A program made the translations under genes and the position numbers. Shown in pieces: positions 37,784 to 49,896 of a DNA stretch of 64,000 nt. Numbering within the stretch: the first letter of the stretch is position 1; each line of letters opens with the position of its first letter. The notes under the pieces were generated by a model. That model was given only the letters and a program-made list of their open reading frames with translations. It did no database searches and was not told where the DNA came from. Source of the stretch: Tetraselmis striata (lineage: Eukaryota > Chlorophyta > Chlorodendrophyceae > Chlorodendrales > Chlorodendraceae); NCBI GenBank assembly GCA_006384855.1, contig VCJN01000654.1, positions 124,001 through 188,000 on the forward strand, in the 5' to 3' direction.

Positions 37784-39170
37784 TATATACCCCTCCACAT
37801 AAGTCTCAGGCCCCTTTTTCGCCGAATCCGAGCTTACGAGTATAACGGCAGCTGAATCTAGGGCTTATGACCTGAAATCCTGAAATATTGCACATTAATG
37901 CTCAGCCTTTATCACCACAGGGTTTAAGCGACCCCTTTGGCCCTAACAAGTGCCCTACATGGCAGGAGTGGCACTTGCGCCACACTAAGCGTTAATTTCC
38001 AGTACCCCCACAACAACGGGGGTTGGTGCCCCGCACGTCCCGCAGCGCATGCAGAGACCACTGCATGGTGGGATGGCCATGGGTGGGCGAGGAAACATCT
38101 CAGCAAAGAGGCTACGGTGTTTTTGCTTGGGATGGGGCCACAGTGGCGTGCGTCCGTGCACGATGTGGCGTGATACCATCGCCACTGCGGTGCTGCCTTG
38201 TGGTGCAGCTCTCAAACTCGCGGTATCGCTTAGTGCGTTGCGAGGAAACGTCAGAAAATTTTTATGTAAATACCAACAAAAACTGTGCGAGCAGGGCTAC
38301 GATTTCCACAGAGCAGCACGGTCGTTTGGGGCCATTTAGGTACTTTCGATTTTCTAGAAATAATATGTCAAAATATGACGTCTGTGTCAGCGTGTGGTCA
38401 ACACGTTGGAAACATTACGCCAAGTGGATCTCAACTTGATACTTGATACACGGCGTCGGGACATCAGTGTGTCGTATGTACTTGTGCGCACGGACCACTC
38501 ATACTCGAAACATACCCCCCTTGAGCGATGCCCACGGCCGCCATGCCGGATCCCCCCTTTCACAACATTATTTCCACCATCATCAACGCATGAAGGTGCA
38601 CGCCATTGCCGCCCCACTGGGCTCACCATGGCGCGCTATGAGCGCGCGGCCATGCACTACTATCTATAGCAAAGCTTTGGCCTACGGCAAGGAGGCCGCG
38701 AGCACCCTCTCCCACCTGCTTGTGCAACGATCACAGCCGCATTTTGTCCATGATTTTGGCCATAAACCATCGTCATCGACACGTAGGTCTTGGTCCAGGT
38801 CGTGAATGACCTAATTTGAATGCCCTACGTGTGGGCATACCCTACCCTATGGTGGGTAGTGGTCATACCAAGGGTGATGTGGTATGAGTACGGGGGCTAT
38901 GGTGTCCCATGCCTATTTGTGCACACGAGTGGCGCAATTATTTGTGGTTTAGAAGCGCCAGCGCCAGAAGCCATGCTTTTGCCTGAAAGAAAGTGTTGAC
39001 GGCAACGGCTACCGCGTGGCAATATGGAGTGTATCGCGCTCTCGCGGCATTCCTTCCCAGCCGTACGACCCTGAGTTAGTAACGTGCATGCACGCGCGAA
39101 CGGTCTCAGTGTAGCCGCGCATGGGCATGTGGATCAAATTCGCAAACCCCGTACTTATGTGGAGAGGTAT
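37784..39170 (+). repeat. Second copy of the island repeat family
   Basis: Matches in order 9905-10600 and 12085-12680. Examples are cataagtctcaggcccctttttcgccgaat near 37798, read against acaagtctcagccccctttt; the block tttaggtactttcgattttcta near 38336 (similar to 10474); and cgcaaaccccgtacttatgtggag near 39141. It is uninterrupted here, so it shows the unbroken unit, about 1.4 kb. Confidence 0.65.
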
Positions 39171-39642
39171 ACATATATCGTCAGCATCAGCATACATATT
39201 TCGTGGAAAATAAGCAGAAGCATCGTCGTCGTCATATCAGCAGATGACAAATATACCGATCCACAAACATTGCCGCACTGGCGCGAAAATAACTACGAGA
39301 CGCCAGCAGCAAATGCTCCCGTCCCGACGCTCAGCGCGTCACGCCGAGAATACGATACTGGCCCGGCTGCCCACAGTACCCCTCAGTTCCTTCACTGCAC
39401 CACTGTCTGGCTTCTTTCCACAGGGTAGTTCTACTGGCCATTCAACATATGCGGTCGAAAGATTGCGTAAGCGCCAGTGGAGGAGGCTCGGGTACCATCG
39501 AAGGTTTTGTACTAGAGCGAGGAGTTGCCCAGCGCGTCGTCTCGACACTGCTTTCTGATGAGAGGCCGCCCGCTCTACAGCAGCGATGATTTCGCCAGGC
39601 GAGCTGATTAGATAATAGGGTGCAGTGCAACTACGGTAGAAG

Positions 39643-41713
39643 ATGAGTACTGCCGACATATCGGGCAAGGGCTGGCACCCCGCACGGGTGCCGCTTGGAA
39701 CGCAACAACGCAGCTCGCGCGCCGCGATGCCCAACACAGCCGCATCGCTGTTGACGAGTGGCAGCGACGAGTGCAGCTTGGCACGCGTGGTGTCGAACCA
39801 GGGGATGCCGTCATATAGCACCGCAGAAACGGCGAGGGGGCTCCCTTTGCCAGTGGCTGAGCTGATTGCCAGTGACGTGAGCCTCGTGATCACGCCCAAG
39901 GACTTTTTCAGCCTGGCGATCGAGGCCATGGAGCAGCTATGGAGCTGCACGCCGCGTGTGGTGCGTGTGCTGTACCTAGACACTGGCCCCCATGCTTGCG
40001 ACCTGTCGCAGTATGTGGATCATTGCGTGCAGACCGTGCCAGGCTTTGAGCGCCTGCGCTTCCCGGAAATGGCAAACTTCTATGAGATGCGTAATGCAGC
40101 TGCAGCGCGGGTGAACACAAGGTGCGCTGCCGCAGCCAGCATCAGCATCAGTGCTTGTATCCTCACTATAACTTGCTATGCCTAGGGGCAGGTGTCACCA
40201 GCCGCGACATGTCGGGGCATTACGAGCACACGTATTGTGACCAATGGGAACTGCTCATAAGCAGCTGCGTTGGAGTTGGAGTGCGCAGTGTCCCGCCTTG
40301 TTTTGAAAGCGTCCTGCCCCTCCGCGGCTGGTGATGAAGGTATACCGTCTACATCAACAACGATACTTTGGTGCAGCCTGGGTGGCTGGAGGCGCTGGTG
40401 GACGCCGCCGAGAGCACGCCCAGGGCAGGTGTGTGGGCCAGCCATGCTCGCGCTCTCCGGTGGTGGTGTCACACCGGCAGGCATGCTTGGCGCCAATGCA
40501 GCCACCCGACTCATTCTGGCGGGGCGATGCCTGGGCAGGGGTGATTGCCCCGCTGATCCTCGAAAGGTCAAGGACTCATCGCGACACACTGCACGTGTGG
40601 TGGAGGGAGGTGGCCTTGAAGCGGATGCCGCCGCAGGTGCAGAGCTGCCTCCAGTACACACATAACCAGCTGAGCGGACAGTATACCATTCAATCTCATG
40701 ACGTGCATGCGGCTCGCCAGCTCATGCTCTCGCTCCTGTCACGTGCGTGTAAGCTGATCGGCCGCATTGCTACCACAGGCAGGCCAGGACCATGAATACC
40801 ACCTGGACGCGCGCTTCGGCACCGAGGTGGGCACGCGCCCATCGACGTACCCGGCCATGCCCAGCGTTCGGGTGACGACGCTGGGTGTTAACGCCAGGCA
40901 TGCCCTCTGGTGGCGCTACCACAGGCAACGGGCTGGGACCTGGCGCAGCTGCGGCAGCGCTTCCCAGAGCGCCGGCAGATTGGGTTTCTGGAGGATCACT
41001 GTTTCTTGGCGCGCACAGCAGCGTTCGCGGAGGTTTGTCAGCGCGCCCTGTCACACCGGACGCCTCGCTCCCGTCGCGCGATGTTAACATGACGGGGCCA
41101 TTCCTGTATTCAGCACTTCGCACAATGGATTCAAACCTGTCACGCCCCCACCTTTCATTGTCCGGTTGAAATGTATCCTGACCGCGGTAGTATGCGCGTG
41201 TTGCGGCAAAAGCGGGCGCTGCACGACCCCAAGGCAGCTTTTCGCAGGGAGTTCTTCGACCTTGCGTGGACCACTGCCGCGCTGGGCTGGCAGGTGAGCC
41301 TTGTGCCATGTGCCCCCCCCCCCCCCCCCCCCCCCCCCGCTGTGGGCCGACCACTCAGCCCGCATACACGTCCCGCCATGAGCACCAATACAAGCTCACT
41401 CATATAGGATGCATGCTTCCTACTCTGCAGGTGTGGCTTGAGCCCCAGGCAGTGGTCATCTACAAGAAGGCTCAGCCCGTCAAGGTGACCACAGCCCCGC
41501 CTGCGCGCAGCGCCATGCCATGCTGCACGCTCAGCGCTGAAGCGCGCCCAACCTGGCGTGCAACCCATGCAATGAGCAACACGCTTTCGAGTGCTGCAGG
41601 CAGAAGACATCATGTACTTTATGGCCAGGCGCGGCGACGAGATCTGCTACGGCAGTCAGCTGCACCTGAACCGGAAGTGGGGAATAGCCTATGTCACGGA
41701 CCGCTGGCATGAG
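39643..41713 (+). CDS. Family 2-like (GT-A) glycosyltransferase, exons A-H
   Basis: Proposed exons: 39643-40121, 40340-40428, 40539-40636, 40779-40871, 40925-41032, one starting between 41114 and 41230 and ending 41293, 41431-41484 and 41600-41713. The first five join in phase. Such enzymes move a sugar from a nucleotide donor to an acceptor. The N-terminal GT-A strand and helix are SLVITPKDFFSLAIEAMEQL with VLYLDTG after it. EMRNAAAARVNTRYTVYI leads to the metal-site loop NNDTLVQPGWLEALVDAAE. GVIAPLILER follows, then IGFLEDHCFLARTAAFAE, REFFDLAWTTAALGWQ and VWLEPQAVVIYKK, the usual order of a GT2 fold. The start used is the first ATG of the long first exon; residues 1-70 have no match. One intron has a 26-base sense-strand C run. 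Coding continues in the same direction, so the true 3' end is unknown. Confidence 0.75.
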
Positions 41714-42073
41714 GTTCGTACCGGCAGTACCACATGTCAGCTTCCCGTGGGCATCTCTACGTTGGATATCGCGTTCACGCCGATGCCCCGCGCCTTGCCC
41801 TGCTCCCTGCAGCAGCACCGTGATGAACAGCTTGTCGGGCACACGCCTTTGCGGGGCTGGCTGCGATGGGACGGCGCCAGCGGACCGGCTGACACCGCTG
41901 CATGGCATGACAGGCGGGGCGCACAAGGTCAGGGCGCATGCCTCGGGGCCCCTGTCCTCAAATGTGCCATCTGCCTCGCTGCGTCGTCGGCGCACTGTCT
42001 GAGTATCGGAGGCAGCGTGTCCACTTGAGTCCCTCACTTGTGTTGATGCGCTTCTCGTGCCCAGGCTCGGCTT

Positions 42074-44664
42074 GTGGTGTGCCTTCTAATTGCGGTGGGG
42101 TACAACCGCTTCCGGGTCGCTCACACGTCTGCCTCTCAAGCCACCTCGTCATCGCCGCAGGTTCGGATCCTGGCTCAGGCGCACGCAGCTGCGCATGATT
42201 GGCGTTCATCTGCCATTGGGACCCGGTCGGCTCAGTGTGCATTGCCCCCTTCCGAGTACCAGACTGCAGAGGGACCAGCGGGCAGCTGTGATGACGCGAA
42301 TGGGAGCACCGGCTGGAGGAGCGGGATTCAGATGCTGCAGGACCTCCCGACTCATCAGAGGAGTCGTGGCGTGAATGATCATCTGGAGGCAATGGAGTTC
42401 TTCCAGCAGAGAGGTGCTCCCGGGCAAGATGACCCCGGCCGTACTGGCGCTCAGGCGTGTCCCGCAGCCGCTCACCCTTTGGGTCCGCACGCCATGCCAG
42501 GCGCGCCTTTCTCGACGGGCTCTGCATTGGCTGCGAAGGTGCCCCCACTACACCGCTTGGTGTCAGACGGAGCATTGCCAGAGCATCGAATCGACTGGAT
42601 TGAGGACGCCGTCGAGGCGGAGCGCCATTTCACGAGACAGGTGCTTGTTTTTTCTTTGCGGGAGCCCGAGAAGCCAGACACCAGCAGCCTGTTGGTTTAG
42701 GCGCTGCCCCGGCTGCTCAATGCCGCATACCAACTGCACCGTTGATTGATTCTGTCCCAACCCTACGCAGGCCCGAAAGCAAAGGGATCCATTCAGCCGC
42801 GGCGCGATGCTGAGCGTGATTCTGGATGTGCTTCTGGATCAAGACGGCAGCTGCGCAGCGCGCCTCCGCCCGCACGCCTGCCTGGAGCTGCTGCATGGTG
42901 AGGGGCGCGCAGGAGATGAGGCTCACGAGCCGAGTGCCGCGCAGGATGCCAGCCAGTCGAGAGCTGTGGTTCTGGCTGCGAGACCGCGCGGCGGAGGATA
43001 GCCACGACATCGCCGATCGGATGTCCTCCTTGCTGGGCGCCTCTGCGTCTGTGGAGGTGAAGCCGCCCCTCTGTGGTCCGCATCATCCAGCTGGCTCAGC
43101 AACACCGCATTACGGGGTTTCTCGTGGTGCCAAATAATCACACCAGGAATCATCGCAACTTCTGCATGGCGATGATGCTACGTTGCCATGTCGCAAAGCA
43201 CTGGCACCTTTAATACCATCACGGTACCAGGGTCAAATAGGGCCATTCATCGCCCGTGCTTGATATGCATGAAAGCGGAATTGATATCAATATGGCGTGT
43301 TTGGATGCAGCTGCGCTTCCTGCAGGATTGGTGGATGCGTACTGAGCAGCTGCCGCTGGTGTTTGGCAGGTGCCAAGCCGCATCGAGTTGCCGGCGGAGG
43401 ATGGGTCACCTCTGGGTGCCGGCAGGCCCGCGCTGCTGCGCTGGGCATACATGCCGCTTGGAGGGGACGGCGCGCAGCAGCTTCTCAGGGCCGCTGCCCG
43501 CCCCGGCTGGTCCTCAAGGCTGCGCGCCAATCGCCTCCCGGCTGTCACGCCCAAAGTCGGCCACATTGAGGGTGAGAGCACGGGCTTGGGATGCATGATC
43601 CAGGGCCGTAAGTAAGGGCTGCGTAGCAGCAATGTTCTGCAGCCGGGCCCATGCGATTTTGATGGTGCAGGTCAGCATGGAGCTGCGCAACGCGGACGGC
43701 AAGGCTCTGCCGCTGGAGTACACCGTGCTACCAACCGGGTATGGTGTTGCACCCCTTCCCTCGCCCTGGCCCTGGCCCTACTTTCCTCTCAAATCGTGAC
43801 CCCACTGCTGCGGCGGTCCCCATGGACGGCCAGGGACAGACCCTTTGCGTTTCCGTTTTCATGTGTGCACCGTGGCTGCTACCTTTCTCGCGCCAAGGTA
43901 GGCGCCACACGGTCCATGAAAATTGGAAATATGTTACGCCTTTATTCCTGCCAGTCTTCTAACTACACATGTCAAAGGCAGTCCGGCTGCATGAAGGCGC
44001 ATAGGGTCGGCCATAGCCCGAACCATACTAGCATGCAGCCCTCTGAGGGCCAAGACGGTCCACGAAATGTGATAGGTGGTTCCGGAGCACAGCGCTGCGG
44101 CAGTTGTCGGGACCTCGGGGCAGCCGATTCGGAAGCAACGTCCGCTGCTCCGAAACCATTCAGTGTCGGATTGAAATATTGTTGGTGTCTTTAACGCTAG
44201 GCATTGCAGTGCTGTTCAGACCATTTGCTCCGATTAAAACCTCTCCAGCAATCACCGCCAATACAAATTATATTCAGGTTTGCATCAGTATTTCGGCGTT
44301 TTGCAGCAGTGTAATTTCGGAGGACATAGGTCCCATGGGCGATGCTATGGTTTCGGAGCAGTTGTATGGAAACCGCGTCACTGAATGCTACAAAACCATG
44401 GGGTTTTGAGCCATAATCATGGGGTTCACTGTGTCTGTGTTGAGCACAATTCACCCGCCAAGTTCGCTGACCGTCACTTCCCTGGACCCCTGCAGGCTTG
44501 CCCGGCGCTGGTTCAAGGAGCTGTGCCGGGTGCACTCGCAGCAGCTGCCTCTCAAGTACAACGACCGCATCTACAACTTCCATAGCAACCCGCAGCGATC
44601 CTTGCTGGCTGCGTGGGCGCGACTGCGCACCTGCGCGGAGGTGCCCCCGCCCGCACCGCCATAA
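42074..44664 (+). CDS. Unidentified exons downstream of the glycosyltransferase
   Basis: Family not recognised. Protein-like segments with plausible splice sites: about 42480-42638 (HRIDWIEDAVEAERHFTRQ, donor after CAG), about 42770-42897 (AMLSVILDVLLDQDGS then RPHACLELLHG), about 42950-43070 (ELWFWLRDRAAEDSHDIADR), 43370-43571 (RIELPAEDGSPLGAGRPALL, WAYMPLGGDGAQQLL), about 43672-43738 (VSMELRNADGKALPLEYTVL) and 44496-44640 (WFKELCRVHSQQLPLKYNDR, IYNFHSNPQRSLLAAWARL). They may extend the glycosyltransferase gene or form a separate gene. The last segment either stops at 44664 or splices at GCGGAG|GTGCCC near 44640 and continues past 45.8 kb. Exon borders are not settled. Confidence 0.5.
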
Positions 44665-45627
44665 ACATATTGCATCTGGATGTTCATTTCCTGCTACTAG
44701 CCTAGGCTTTTACTCGAGCGTATTATGAAGGGGCAGCATTTCATCCCATTTTGAGCCTCAGCTTCAGCCATAGCAGAGCTGCGATTTCCTCCCCAAACGT
44801 ATCTAAAACATATAGTTGTAACACGCGCGTCAATAATCGCGCAATGTTTCAACAGCGGATAATCCGTATGTGTGATAGAAACTGCAATTATCTGTACCGC
44901 GGTACCTACGCGTTTCATTATTTTTGGTTGGTGCCCCAAAATACCGCGCTGATATCATCAAGACTCGCTATTCCTTGTTGATGTACTATTGCCAGTAGGT
45001 GCGCGTATGCGATTACTACAGGCACTACATCAATGGCTGATCAGCGACTTGCGTACGAGATACTGCTCGTAATTTACCGTGCCTGTCTAGCGCTGTGAAA
45101 TTACTTGCGCCCCCTCCGCTACTCGTACTTCCCCACTTTCCGCAGCTAGTATGGTATGGTGTGGTTTAGCGCGCCATGCCGAAAGGTTTTAGAATAAGAG
45201 ACAGTCAGCCAGGCCATCACATTTTGATATATTGTTTTAGGTGCCGAAAACGCTCCCAGAAAACGAGGGGGAATGGGGTTGAAAGCTGAAATCTGAAGTC
45301 GGAACCGGAAACAGTACATAACGCAGTCTTTACCCCCAGAAGAAGGCATTTGGCCGCACGCTGCGCGTTCCAAAAGTAGCAGCTGAAGCGCGCTACGCGC
45401 CCCGCAAGCCCATCGCCTTCGCACTGCCTGTCTGTAGGACCGGCCGTTTATCTCAGCAATAAAGCACTCGAAAACATGGGGGGGGGGGGGGGGGGGGGGG
45501 GGCGAAAACGAGATATCAAAATGTGACGGCCCACAGTCAGTATTAATTATTCACGTCCTAAAAAGACACTAATCACAGACGATGGGCCATGTAAATACAT
45601 GCGGAGCTTCGGGGAAAATAGGGTGGA
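44665..45627. other. Intergenic or intronic stretch with a G run
   Basis: A 25-base G run lies at 45478-45502, and words gctactcgtactt (near 45117) and gtacgagatactgctcgta (near 45054) resemble those between other genes. If the plus-strand gene continues through here, this G run would be the only one with G on the sense strand, which argues for an intergenic position. Confidence 0.4.
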
Positions 45628-48600
45628 ATGCCTGCACTATTTGAAGGGACTGCAGCAGCACATAGCAGAAACGATGGGCTTTCGAGAGGGCTGCGGCTGC
45701 TCTTCTTCGGCTTGACTCCCTTTGAAGGTGTCGGGCTTCAGCGCTTATTATTGTCCGGCTATGCGGTCAGTCACTATGGGCTGCCATGTAAGGGCATCAA
45801 CCTGTCTCAAAACCTAGGTACTGTACTGCTGATGCCCCCCCCCCCCCCCCCCCCCCTCTGTCTATCCGCCGGCCGCCAGAGGATAGAGGCATGGCGCTGT
45901 GGGACTGTCCCCGAGTTGTCAGCCGAGCTGGGCGTCGCCGATCCGTTTCGGGAACTGTTTGCCGGCGAGGAACCGGTGCGGCAGGTGGTGCGGCTGCAGG
46001 AGCGCCTGAACGTATTGCACAAGCGCTTTGAGGTGTTTTTGCCCCCCCCCCCCCCCCCCCCCCCGCACACACACACATACACACACCGGTTAATATATAA
46101 ACACCCTATTGATGATATATGATAGGGTAGTTCCAGCATAGCACCACACCCGGAACGATCAACTGCCTCCATGGTCCACAAAGAAATGGATAGATTTGCA
46201 GAATTGTAGGAGTATGTCCGAGTGAATGTCGTGTTGTTTTCTTTTGTAATCAGAATATGTCATGGCACTTCACGCTGTCTGCCCCGGAAGGGGGGCGGGG
46301 GGTACATTGCGACTTGAATGTGGACCCCAAACCGAGGAACGGCACTTGTGCGAGAATCACAGCAGCGCGCTTACTATCGACGGCAATAATGATGTGGGAG
46401 GGGGCGGATTAATGTGGCAATATGACACGGGGCTTGCTTTTAATACTTTAACACGAGCTTCTCACGCGACGTGCGTGGACCGCTTGGAATGGACCGAGCG
46501 GCTTCTGTATGGTATGCCCTGTACTTAATCTCCCGGTACTGATGAGACCAAGAGGGAAAAATGGACCCAGCCTGGAATTCGGCATATAGTGCCGCCCATT
46601 ATCCAGGCCGGATATAATACTCTGCTTAATAGCGCGCCCAGTACCGGCGTATATCTCAGAGGCATTTGCGAATGTACGGATTTATATAGGGGGTGAGTGA
46701 CAGTAACCCTGATGATGGTGATGATGATGATGATGGGATGGCTGCTGAACTGACCGGGGGCGGCGCTGCCGCAGATCATGCGGGGGTCCATTGAGCGCCC
46801 GGGCAAAACGTTCCAAGATGCGCCTCTGGATCTCCGGGAAGCCATCCAGGCGAGAGCCCCCTGGTCCCCTCCCCTCCCCTGGCGTCTACCCCTTCCCACC
46901 ACCCATCTTGAGGTGTTGACATGTCAGAGGCAGTACCAATCTTGCATCCGTGATGCGCAGCGATGCACCGAACTGCAGATGCCAGCGCGGTATTGATAAC
47001 AGCGTGAATAATGAGTATGAGCAAATAATAACAGTATGAGCCTGCCCTACCCGCGGGAGGTCAAATCTAGACGATATATTGCAGGACTGTAGCGAATGGT
47101 CTTACAGGTTGCATGCAAGCACAGTGATGATAACCGTACTGATCAGTGAGGCGGCACATTAACCCGGGCCTGACGCAAAAGGATTTGCCCTTCATTAATC
47201 GATGCATCGGATGGATCAAGTCGAAGCTTAATCTTTAGGAGCTGACGCTTCAGATGAAGAAGCTCGCTCCGCATGACCCTAAAAATGATAGAATGGCCAT
47301 CACGAGTCTGCACTTTGCGGCCACCGACCCTCCGTAGAGCCGCACCCCCCGTTCTGACGCAAAGATGGCCCTGAGTCTCCCTGACTCGAAGGGACGTGCC
47401 GCGACCTGCCCCCCTCCCGTGCGCAGGACTACAACCTGCTCATCCATCGGATCGAGAGCATGCTGCCGTTCTACATCCCCTGGCGGTCCTCCCCCCCCAT
47501 CCCAACCCTTTCCCCTCCTTTAACTGTCAACTCCATGGCCCTACCCCATCGTATGGCCCACTACCCTACCCTACCCTACCCTATCCCCTAGGCCTAATCC
47601 CGGCTCACCCTCCCCGCCCCGCCTGCGCGCAGGTCGCCGCCCAGCCCCACTGTCGTCGCCGCCTTTGACCACCGTCGCCGCCGCGTCAAGCTGCGCCGGT
47701 CCGAGATGCGAGAGTTCCATCTGCGCCTCGAGTTCGGCTGCCTGTACCTCAACTACTGCGAGGTGCGTTGGCCTGCCCGGTAGTGTAGTGCGCGCCAGGG
47801 CTGCGACCCCCCCCCCCCCCCCCTCCCCCATTGAGAGAAGAGAAGCCTCCATACCATTCAATGGGTTCGCGGGTCCCCACTGGAATGAAGTGCGTTGCCG
47901 CATCGTGCCAGTAATTCTGTGGTTAATCATTTGCGACTCACTTTGACCAAATATTGATTCCACATCGTCACGGGGGCTCACAACAGGTGCCATTGACAGG
48001 CATAAACTCAGAATGCCTTCACAGTATATCAGCAAGGGAGAGGATACGCGGATGCCCCGCCCCCTGTCGCTTTACTGGTTGGGGCATGGAGAGGCGGGTC
48101 CGTCTTGTACGGCGTATCGGGGCATTTTTACCCCCCCCCCCCCCCCCCCCCGCTTATCTATGGCTCCCGCAGCTACTACTGAGAATACAAGCAGCAGATG
48201 AGCCATACATTCAAGTCGCCGGGTGTCCCAATCAAATGGGCCTGCCTTGAATGTCAGTGTGGTAAGCCTCCGTTTATAGATAGCCGATTCCTGGGCACAA
48301 GCCAAATGGGTGTCAGTCGTACAGCTTCTCATTTGTCATCTCAGATATCGAGTGAAGCCATGGGGTGCTTCTCCAGATGAGCGCGCCCTGATGGGCAGCC
48401 GGAAGCGGTGCGTTTTGGGCCGGGGACGATGGGGGCGGCGGGTGGGGGCGGCTGCTGAGCTGGGCGGCTGTTGTGGTGGCGGTGATGGGTGGCGGCAGGT
48501 GGGGAAGCACGTGCTGGAGGCCTACCAGGACCGCGATACTGTGGTGGGCGTGGCGAACCTGCGGCCACAGGCGCACCTGTCGGCGGACGCCAAGGCCTTC

Positions 48601-48843
48601 TTCGGCGCGGACTGGGGCCCCTCCCGCAGCGAGGGCACTGCGCGGGAGCTGCGCGCCTGGTGGGACGCGCATGGGCTGGCCGCGGCGACGGGGCGGGCCT
48701 GGGGGGACCCCGCCCTCGCGCTGGGTTACGCGCCCGTGGCGCGCCTGGACCGGCGCTGCCCCGCCCTGCTGGGCTTGGACGATGAGGCCGTGGTGGCGGC
48801 CATCGCGTGCCACCCCACCCTGCACTCCCTGTGCCCCCGCTGA
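45628..48843 (+). CDS. Unidentified multi-exon coding region
   Basis: Family not recognised. Segments with fitting splice sites: about 45870-46030 (CGTVPELSAELGVADPFREL, VRQVVRLQERLNVLHKRFE, donor GAG|GTGTTT), about 46777-46850 (IMRGSIERPGKTFQDAPLDL), about 47428-47490 (DYNLLIHRIESMLPFYIPWR), about 47635-47760 (RRSEMREFHLRLEFGCLYLN, donor GAG|GTGCGT) and 48500-48843, the final exon (EAYQDRDTVVGVANLRPQA, ADAKAFFGADWGPSRSEGT, REL-RAWWDAHGLAAATG, stop TGA). Four sense-strand C runs (45835-45856, 46042-46064, 47807-47823, 48131-48151) lie between these exons. This fits the intron pattern of the neighbouring genes and supports a plus-strand gene. No membrane segment is obvious. Exon limits and start are uncertain. 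Confidence 0.5.
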
Positions 48844-49059
48844 CCAGTGCCGCACATGTAACCCCCACTGAGCCAGCAGAGGCGGCGACGGTACCTGCCT
48901 TGGGAAGGAGATGGGTATCTTTGTTGGGGGCGCGATAGATTATTGGCACGTGGCCAGAATTAAACACCTTTACATGCGCCGATAGCGGCTAATTTCCTGC
49001 TGACGTTTTTCCCAAATTTGGCGAGTGACAGTGATAGGGGGAGGGTAAGAAATAGGGGG

Positions 49060-49506
49060 TCAGGGCGCGGCCGCCGGGGTGGCTGTGGCCGCTGCGGCAG
49101 CCGGGCCCCGCGTCGCGACGGCCTCCCGTGCCGCCGCCTCCCGCGCCGCCGCTTCGCGCAGCACGTCCGCGTTGTCCGTCAGCCGGGCCTCCCGCGCGCG
49201 CTTGTTCTGCCGCTGCGCATCGCTCAGGCGCTTCACGCCCCAGGGCTTGTTCCACAGCCGCCCGCCCGTGGTCTGACGCGGTACGGTCAGGCGAGGCGCG
49301 TCAGTGCGGCTTGCCCCCCGACAGCTTGCGCAGGCACGTGGGTGGCGGGGCTGGCAGCCGGGGGGGGGGGGGGGGGGGGGGCGGCGGCGGAGCTCCCATC
49401 GTATTTAAGAAACACAAACGGTACACATCGGGATTGAGGAGGGGAATCTCGCGGCGGCGGCCACCTTCCACACCGCCATCAGCGCTGCACGCGTGCCGAA
49501 CACCAT
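49060..49506 (-). CDS. Small two-exon protein, unidentified
   Basis: Exons on the minus strand: 49506-49465 (14 codons, MVFGTRAALMAVWK, donor AAG|GTGGCC) and 49272-49060 (71 codons with stop, acceptor GTCAG|ACC). Both are in phase 0, 84 residues in all. The second exon starts TTGGRLWNKPWGVKRLSDAQ, continues with a charged helix (RQNKRAREARLTDNADVL) and ends Ala/Pro-rich. The 192-base intron holds a 22-base G run on the plus strand, which is C on the sense strand as in the other genes. The short basic-hydrophobic N-terminus could be a mitochondrial leader. No known family comes to mind. Overlapping longer frames in this GC-rich stretch are alternatives. Confidence 0.45.
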
Positions 49507-49823
49507 GGTGCTGCCCCTTCAGCGATAGCTTGTGCGGCTGAGAGTGCAACCTGCGCAGCTGGCAAACACGCTGCAGGCAGCGCCTGGCCGGGAATGTGAC
49601 GAGCTGGGTCGCGTTTTGAGCACGGGTTTCACTCCTCCGGACGTACGAAGCAAAGTGATGCCCTCGTTGCTGCGCCCGTGAGATGCTGGTGCTGCTCGCC
49701 GGGCCGCGCTTTACATTGTCACAGTTGTTTTCAATTAAAAGGCATTGAAGTTGAGCACCGCTGATTGTGCAGATAAATCCTAAAACTAATCTACACATAT
49801 AGCATATACATTGTGCGTTGCAT

Positions 49824-49896
49824 GGTCCTATGGCCCAATGGATAAGGCGTGTGACTACGGATCACAAGATTCCAGGTTCGACTCCTGGTAGGATCA
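49824..49896 (+). tRNA. tRNA-Arg (anticodon ACG)
   Basis: A full cloverleaf can be drawn. The acceptor GGTCCTA pairs with TAGGATC (one G-T pair). The D arm is GCC-GGC around CAATGGATAA. The anticodon stem is TGTGA/TCACA with loop CTACGGA, giving anticodon ACG (read as ICG, Arg CGN). The T arm is CCAGG/CCTGG with loop TTCGACT, which holds the internal B box (GGTTCGACTCC). There is no intron and CCA is not encoded. A TTTT tract at 49902-49905 would end Pol III transcription. It lies upstream of the small minus-strand gene. Confidence 0.94.

Noticed and set aside
48313..48967. Long minus-strand frames of 180 and 208 codons
   Set aside because: Shadows of the plus-strand terminal exon in GC-rich DNA; they are Arg/Pro/Ala-rich and lack motifs.
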